DNA of 64,000 nucleotides, from the NCBI GenBank assembly GCA_002391195.1, contig DGRZ01000050.1, positions 28,977-92,976 of the forward strand. Direction: 5' to 3'. The notes beneath the pieces are model-generated. The model was not told the origin of the DNA. It saw only the letters and a program-made list of their open reading frames with translations, and made no database searches. The stretch comes from Fibrobacter sp. UBA4375 (GTDB lineage Bacteria; Fibrobacterota; Fibrobacteria; Fibrobacterales; Fibrobacteraceae). This document shows, one piece after another, positions 59,293 through 64,000 of this stretch; position 1 is the first letter of the stretch; every line of letters starts with the position of its first letter. The position numbers and the translations under genes are program-made.

Positions 59293-62200
59293 TCACTTCA
59301 CCACTCCGATGCGGTACAGCTTCTGCTTGGTCTTGCCGGAACTGAACTTCACTTGCAGGCGGACCGTATATACATCGCTGCCCAGTTTTTTCAGGTCCAA
59401 GTTCTCGAACTGGTTTCGGCCCGCCTCCACGCCGGACATTTTCTGCTGATAGACGCAGTAGCCCGTGATGTCGTAGATTTCTAGCGTTACCGTCTTGGCG
59501 GCATTCCCGATTTCAAAGCGGGCCTTGGCGTTCCCGCCCCGTACAGGGTTCGGGTACACGAAAAATTCCCTGATTTCATCTTTTAATTTGGCTGCCGCAG
59601 GTTCGCCAAGCCGAGAAGCGTCAAAGTAGCCCGTCCTTTCGTTTCCACCGGCAGGGAGCGTCCACGCCGCCGGAGATTCCACCGCCTTGCCGCTAGCCTT
59701 TTTCAGACGGAACGCCGAAAGGCTGTTCCTGTGCAGGGCGTAAATTTCAGGACCTGCGGACTTTGCGTCGGGAATGGCGTCAGCCACGAAGATGCTCATG
59801 GGCTTCAGCTGTTTTACGGACTCCACATATTCAAAGCTGCCTGCCGCCAGGGGGAATCCGTCTTTTTCTGTAAGAGCCTTGCCTTTGCCTGTGTAGGCGT
59901 ACACCAGGCCGTCATTACTGGGCACGAGAATTTCGGGAGTGTCGTCACCGTTTACATCTACAAGCACAGGGTCGCTGAAAAATCCGTATATCGGAGACCC
60001 GCGGGAGACCTTCACCGGGAACCCTGCGATGGGGAGGCCCGAACGGTCCAAGGCGTATACCAAGTTGTCTCCCAGGAATACGATTTCGGGATACTTGTCT
60101 CCGTTGATGTCACCGATGGCAATACCGGAGGTCTCGTCCTTCAAGCCGCTGGTACCGCCGGCGCCGCGCTTGTAGGTCTTGGTCCAGAGGGTTTTAAGCG
60201 CGAAATTGTTTTCGTCAAAATTCAAGCTTGCCACAGTCCCGCGACTGCCCACGGCAATAATTTCGCTTGCACCGTCCCGGTCCATGTCGGTACAGGCAAT
60301 GCGAAACCTTTCGCCGGACTTGCCGTCCAGTTTCTTGGGCCCGCGAGAGGTAAACACAGAGCCGTCGTCAGACACATAGGCAAACGAGTCGTTGCCGGTC
60401 TTGGACAATTTACCGCAATAGGCCATGTCGGTATAGATTTTTGACGCAGACGAATTGGGCTCATGAACATTTACAGCCTTTTTCTTTTCAAACTTGACTG
60501 CATCGTAGGTCACCATGCCCTCGCGACTGGCAATCCAGATTTGTCCATCGTGAATCACGGGCCCTGCCGTCGCAGAATCCACCGGAATTTCATCTTGTAT
60601 GGGGAGGCCACCTACAAAGCGGGTCTTTACCAGCTTGTTCCTGTGCAGGCTATACACATTCTTGCCGTCGCTGGCCATGCCCACCAGCGGCCCAAAACTT
60701 TTGCCCACGCGGTACAGCGGAACCTCGACCTTTGCACTGTCGCGGGTCAGGGACTTTTGCACAATCACGGTGTCCGCCACGAACAGCGTATCACCTAAAG
60801 CATTGAACGCCTGCAGGGTTCCGTCCTCGGCGCCCACCACAAGGATTTTTTCTCCCTCGTGTTCCGGGTCATCTATGAACACGGCGCCACGCACCGCCGA
60901 ATTCAGGCCCACGTTCCGCGGGAACTTGCTCCCTTCGATACTGCCGTCGTCAATACTGATGGTCACGCTGATTACAGGTGCCGCAAAGTTCACCACGCTA
61001 TCGCCCATGAAGGCGTTAGAAGTCTTTTCCTTGCGGGCATCCTTCGGCACGTTCACCGTAATCTTGATTCCGGTGTAGCCGCCCTGGGCCGTCATGGTGT
61101 TGGCGTATCCCGTAGTGCCTATAGTCTTGACCGTATCGAATTTCTGCTTGGAATCCTTCGCGGGCAAGCGCAGATGGGGCAACAGGTCCGTACCACTACC
61201 GTAATCGTAGGTGTCTTCGCCCAGGGCGTTCTTGAAGGACTTGCCTATGCTGAGAATCCCGTCGGATTCTACGAGGGACATTCCGAATTGGTGGTCCCGC
61301 AGGGTGTCGCCACCCCAGAAGTTCGCTATGCCATACTGCAGGGATTCCCGCAGGTGCCATTCGTTCACCTTCCAGACGGCGATGCCGCTGGCAGGGAGCC
61401 CAGCGTCAAAGGAACTGGGCGCGAGAATAAAACCGCTCAACTGCTTCATGTTCCGACTGCACTTGCCTTTTACGCAAACGCTGTCTTCAAAAAGCTTGGA
61501 GATGCTGTCCACAGGCACCGTAATCTTTTCTTCTTCGGTCTGCTCGCCTGCATTCCGGACATATCCCACTTCTACCGAACCGTCCTTGTTCCAGCTGCGC
61601 TGGCGGTTTTCGATAAGCAGGTATTCGCTTCCGCTCAGGGGCACTTTCACGATTTCGGTACCGAGGCCGCTACCGGCGGCAGCGATTTCCACCGTCACAG
61701 GCTTCCCTGCCGTAGGCCGAACCTCTTTTACCTTTCCCCAGCCCATGTAGAGCCTGTCCCAGGCCGCAGGCAGTGCCGGCAAGAATCCGTTGCCCGCGTT
61801 GTAGCCAGCAAAATCCATCAGGTCGAAATAACCCAGGCGACTGATTCCCTTCACCACGTCGTAGGTGTTGGGGAGCCCAAGTTCACGACCCACCTGGTTT
61901 GTGATAATCCCGTTGATGCCCCAGTTCAGGCCATCTTGCGAAGCCGTCTCCGAGACCACCATGATAGAACGCAAGGTATCCGTAGTCCCCGCATCTGCGC
62001 CCTTCAGCAAAAGAGCCGTCGTCACCGTATCGCCGGTTTCGCCCACACCCATCACGGGCTTCACGTTTTCGTTCTTGGCGGAATCGGGCATCAGGTACAT
62101 CCAGGCATCCTTATCCACGTAAATGTCCAGAAAATCTCCCGGCGTGTCGGCATTGCGGGTTCCCATACTGCCGCCATCCAGCAAGCGGCTCGCCCCAGCG

Positions 62201-62712
62201 TGGGCAATCATGTAGGAGCGTTTTACGTTCGGGTTCTTGGAAAGGGGAATCTTGAAGGGTGAATCCTTGGAGGAATGGGCCTTGGCCACCGCATCGTAAA
62301 TAAAGTTCAGGTAAAGACGGCTGCGGTCCTCGTCGTATTCCGCCGTCTTTTCGCCCTTGCTCTTGCCGGTGCGGTTATAGCCCATAATGGGCTTGTCCAG
62401 AGTGTACAGGGAATTTTCGGGAAACACCCGTGCACGCACCGCCAGCTTGCCTCCGCTGGCCGCCTGGTAGTAGGCGTTCACGAATTCAAAATGCCTAAGC
62501 CAGTAATTTGGATTGGCACGCACTCCCGAGGGATCCAGCTTGTAATTCACCTTGGTGTCAGAATTGAACTGGCCGTTTCCAGTGGTGAGGGAATTGTCCG
62601 GCTGCTCTTCCTTGAAATCCACCAGCAGCACGAACACTTCCAGGGTGTCCGCCGCCTGCGCAAAAGACAAAAGACCTACAACAAATGCAAAGAAAACCGC
62701 ATTCAACTTCAT
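59293..62712 (-). CDS. large T9SS-secreted M6-peptidase-like protein with degenerate active site
   Basis: 1139 residues with a signal peptide (VFFAFVVGLLSFAQA). The N-terminal ~350 residues resemble M6-family metalloproteases (VFVLLVDFKEEQPDN ... NPNYWLRHFEFVNAYYQAASGGKLAV), but where the active site should read HExGHxLGLPD the sequence is NQVGRELGLPN (about residue 275), so it lacks the zinc ligands. Beta-propeller FG-GAP-like units with DINGDKYPEIV and DVNGDDTPEIL occupy about residues 820-980. The C-terminal ~90 residues (FFVYPNPVRGGNAKARFEIGN ... VYTVRLQV) are a type IX secretion sorting domain. It would be released or anchored on the cell surface as a binding protein. Confidence 0.85.
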   Translation of the reverse strand: MKLNAVFFAFVVGLLSFAQAADTLEVFVLLVDFKEEQPDNSLTTGNGQFNSDTKVNYKLDPSGVRANPNYWLRHFEFVNAYYQAASGGKLAVRARVFPENSLYTLDKPIMGYNRTGKSKGEKTAEYDEDRSRLYLNFIYDAVAKAHSSKDSPFKIPLSKNPNVKRSYMIAHAGASRLLDGGSMGTRNADTPGDFLDIYVDKDAWMYLMPDSAKNENVKPVMGVGETGDTVTTALLLKGADAGTTDTLRSIMVVSETASQDGLNWGINGIITNQVGRELGLPNTYDVVKGISRLGYFDLMDFAGYNAGNGFLPALPAAWDRLYMGWGKVKEVRPTAGKPVTVEIAAAGSGLGTEIVKVPLSGSEYLLIENRQRSWNKDGSVEVGYVRNAGEQTEEEKITVPVDSISKLFEDSVCVKGKCSRNMKQLSGFILAPSSFDAGLPASGIAVWKVNEWHLRESLQYGIANFWGGDTLRDHQFGMSLVESDGILSIGKSFKNALGEDTYDYGSGTDLLPHLRLPAKDSKQKFDTVKTIGTTGYANTMTAQGGYTGIKITVNVPKDARKEKTSNAFMGDSVVNFAAPVISVTISIDDGSIEGSKFPRNVGLNSAVRGAVFIDDPEHEGEKILVVGAEDGTLQAFNALGDTLFVADTVIVQKSLTRDSAKVEVPLYRVGKSFGPLVGMASDGKNVYSLHRNKLVKTRFVGGLPIQDEIPVDSATAGPVIHDGQIWIASREGMVTYDAVKFEKKKAVNVHEPNSSASKIYTDMAYCGKLSKTGNDSFAYVSDDGSVFTSRGPKKLDGKSGERFRIACTDMDRDGASEIIAVGSRGTVASLNFDENNFALKTLWTKTYKRGAGGTSGLKDETSGIAIGDINGDKYPEIVFLGDNLVYALDRSGLPIAGFPVKVSRGSPIYGFFSDPVLVDVNGDDTPEILVPSNDGLVYAYTGKGKALTEKDGFPLAAGSFEYVESVKQLKPMSIFVADAIPDAKSAGPEIYALHRNSLSAFRLKKASGKAVESPAAWTLPAGGNERTGYFDASRLGEPAAAKLKDEIREFFVYPNPVRGGNAKARFEIGNAAKTVTLEIYDITGYCVYQQKMSGVEAGRNQFENLDLKKLGSDVYTVRLQVKFSSGKTKQKLYRIGVVK

Positions 62713-62807
62713 AGGCTACAATTTACAAAAAAGCTCTCTCTTGAGCCCAAAAATTTCTGTTTTCGCCTGTCCAAAAGGGGCTTTAGACCGCTAACCCTTT
62801 TTATCCC

Positions 62808-63233
62808 TTACAAGGGATTTTCCAGAGCTTCCACCACCTTCACGTCGGCGGGGAGCCAGTTGACGGAATGCAAGTCGGCGGGAGCGAGCCAGCGGGCCGC
62901 CTCGTGCTCCAAGAGCTCTGGCGCTTTACCCCCCGCAATCGTGCAAAAATAACAGTGCATCGTCAGGTGGAAAGCCGGGTAGTCGTAGTCGACGGTACAT
63001 ATAAACTCGCCCACGTTTACGTCGATGGCGAGTTCTTCTTTTAGTTCGCGGGCAAGCGCCTGCTGCGGGGCTTCGCCGGGCTCCATCTTGCCGCCCGGAA
63101 ATTCCCAGCCGTCCTTATAGTCGCCGTACCCGCGCTGGGTGGCAAAAAAACGAACGCCTGGCGTGCGAGGCGCAGCCGGATTCCCGAAAGGATCCGCGCG
63201 AATGATGCCTGCCACGACCTCGATACGTTTCAT
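62808..63233 (-). CDS. NUDIX hydrolase, MutT (8-oxo-dGTP diphosphatase) type
   Basis: 141 residues from the ATG at 63233; a much longer frame begins at 63374 but has no site and no family homology there. The NUDIX box reads GGKMEPGEAPQQALARELKEEL with the metal-binding glutamates, and it is preceded by EVVAGIIR and followed by EELAIDVNVG. The closest type is MutT, which removes oxidised guanine nucleotides before they enter DNA; substrate specificity is inferred. It is divergent from the glutathione peroxidase gene, so both could respond to oxidative stress. Confidence 0.9.
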   Translation of the reverse strand: MKRIEVVAGIIRADPFGNPAAPRTPGVRFFATQRGYGDYKDGWEFPGGKMEPGEAPQQALARELKEELAIDVNVGEFICTVDYDYPAFHLTMHCYFCTIAGGKAPELLEHEAARWLAPADLHSVNWLPADVKVVEALENPL

Positions 63234-63331
63234 GGGCGTAAAAATAAAAAACGCCATTTTGGACGAAGTGAAGAAACCAGCGGAAACAGGCGGCAACTCG
63301 CAAGAAAAAGCATATTTTTTGCTTAAACCTA

Positions 63332-63360
63332 TTGACTTTTGGTAATAAATTTTATAAAAT
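63332..63360 (+). promoter_or_regulatory. promoter of the glutathione peroxidase gene
   Basis: TTGACT (63332-63337), a 17-bp spacer and TAAAAT (63355-63360) match the housekeeping-sigma consensus. The start is 66 bp downstream. Confidence 0.65.
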
Positions 63361-63425
63361 TGAATTGCATACAATCAAATACAGCGAAACACCGTCCGCA
63401 ACACCTACAAAAACGGAGGCTCATT

Positions 63426-63971
63426 ATGGCAACCATCTACGATTTCACCCTCACCGACGGCAAGGGCAACCAGGTCCCGCTCGCAAACTTCAAGGGCAAG
63501 GTGATGCTCATCGTGAACACCGCGACCGGCTGCGGCTTCACCCCGCACTACAAGCCCATCGAACAGATGTATTCCGACTTCCACGGCAAGGGCTTCGAAG
63601 TCATCGACATTCCCTGCAACCAGTTCAAGGGCCAGACCCCCGGCACCGACGACGAAATCCACGAATTCTGCACGCTCAACTACGGCACCGAATTCCCGCA
63701 AATGAAAAAGTCCGACGTGAACGGTCCCGACGAGTTGCCACTCTACACCTACCTGAAATCGCAGAAAGGTTTCGAAGGCTTCGGCTTTGGCGCGAAGGCC
63801 GCCGCCATGGCACTTTTGCTCAAGAGCATCGACAAGGATTACAAGAAAAATCCCGACATCAAGTGGAACTTCACCAAGTTCGTGGTCGACCGTGAAGGCA
63901 ACGTGGTCGCGCGCTTCGAACCTACCGCCGACATGGACGCCGTGCGCGCCTGCGTCGAGAAGTTGCTCTAG
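63426..63971 (+). CDS. glutathione peroxidase-like (cysteine type)
   Basis: 181 residues from the ATG at 63426, after a GGAGG ribosome-binding site. The glutathione peroxidase pattern is complete: VMLIVNTATGCGFTPHYKPIEQMY, with Cys (not selenocysteine) at the active site, then FEVIDIPCNQFKGQTPGTDDEIHEFC, and WNFTKFVVDREGNVVARFEPTAD. In bacteria this class uses thioredoxin to reduce peroxides. An in-frame ATG-equivalent at 63339 has no site. It lies next to the NUDIX gene, and both point to peroxide or oxidised nucleotide defence in an anaerobe. Confidence 0.95.
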   Translation: MATIYDFTLTDGKGNQVPLANFKGKVMLIVNTATGCGFTPHYKPIEQMYSDFHGKGFEVIDIPCNQFKGQTPGTDDEIHEFCTLNYGTEFPQMKKSDVNGPDELPLYTYLKSQKGFEGFGFGAKAAAMALLLKSIDKDYKKNPDIKWNFTKFVVDREGNVVARFEPTADMDAVRACVEKLL

Positions 63972-63979
63972 GAGCTGCC

Positions 63980-64000
63980 ATGAACTGCCCCCAGCTAAAA
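63980..64000 (+). CDS. partial gene start at the right window edge
   Basis: ATG at 63980 after GGAG (63971-63974) opens a frame reading MNCPQLK that runs out of the window. It starts 8 bp after the glutathione peroxidase stop, so it is probably the next gene of the operon. No function can be given from seven residues. Confidence 0.5.

Noticed and set aside
62808..63374. Longer NUDIX protein from 63374.
   Set aside because: The extra 47 residues are unrelated to the fold and overlap the promoter of the divergent gene; the ATG at 63233 begins the conserved domain.
63426..63971. Selenocysteine in the glutathione peroxidase.
   Set aside because: The active-site codon in TATGCGF is TGC (Cys), not TGA, and no SECIS-like need exists.

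Overview
The window most likely comes from a member of the Fibrobacterota, probably the genus Fibrobacter. The main evidence is a lipoprotein with the Fibrobacter-type paralogous (FISUMP) domain, a very large secreted protein with a type IX secretion (T9SS)-like C-terminal sorting domain, many Ser/Asp-rich lipoproteins, a secreted GH5-type endoglucanase and a CE2-like esterase (fibre degradation), and a LPS-transport/BAM outer-membrane gene set. This assignment is inference from gene content; no 16S gene is present.

Layout. 1-1.2 kb: two small housekeeping genes on the minus strand. 1.2-7.4 kb: a chromosome-segregation region with two parS sites, rsmG-parA-parB, then an M23 peptidase and a bactofilin, followed by an AT-rich region with many TGTTGA motifs that might be origin-linked. 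7.4-9.5 kb: phosphoesterase, tRNA-Met, a lipoprotein and upp. 9.5-16 kb: surface proteins (phosphatase-like lipoprotein, two beta-barrel-like proteins, GH5 cellulase). 16-24 kb, minus: lptF-lptG, a GAF-GGDEF diguanylate cyclase, a sodium/solute symporter and an oxidoreductase/TolB-propeller fusion. 24-27.4 kb, plus: bamD, an envelope protein and a PHP-domain hydrolase. 27.5-33 kb: iron alcohol dehydrogenase, a 31-residue basic ribosome-associated-type protein, recD2, an MCE (MlaD) protein and a TPR-like protein. 33-39 kb, minus: a tightly overlapping prenyl synthase-dxs-rRNA/tRNA methyltransferase-pyrF set. 39-45.4 kb: membrane pyrophosphatase, a second diguanylate cyclase with a putative carbohydrate-binding sensor, an SGNH esterase, a small secreted protein and a cytochrome c. 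45.4-51 kb: an accessory, repeat-rich stretch with an XPB-like domain protein, a remnant of a LEPR-type surface protein, the FISUMP lipoprotein and a RhuM-family gene. 51-62.7 kb, minus: exonuclease-DinG helicase, Ig-like lipoprotein, signal peptidase I, LytTR regulator, NlpE-like lipoprotein, SUMF1-domain lipoprotein and a 1139-residue T9SS cargo. The right end has a MutT-type NUDIX gene, glutathione peroxidase and the start of one more gene.

The most unusual signal is a set of repeats built from 7-bp units. Several different unit sequences (TTAGGGG, GAGTTGT, TTCGGAA, GACGAGA types) occur as short tandem runs, often as two arms in opposite orientation around a core, which in several copies is a REP-like palindrome (GTCATCCCCG type). 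These elements fill intergenic gaps, make up the leader of parB, supply the stop codon of one gene, and sit in frame inside coding regions (rsmG and the PHP gene). REP-like palindromes also lie inside the oxidoreductase, FISUMP lipoprotein and RhuM genes.
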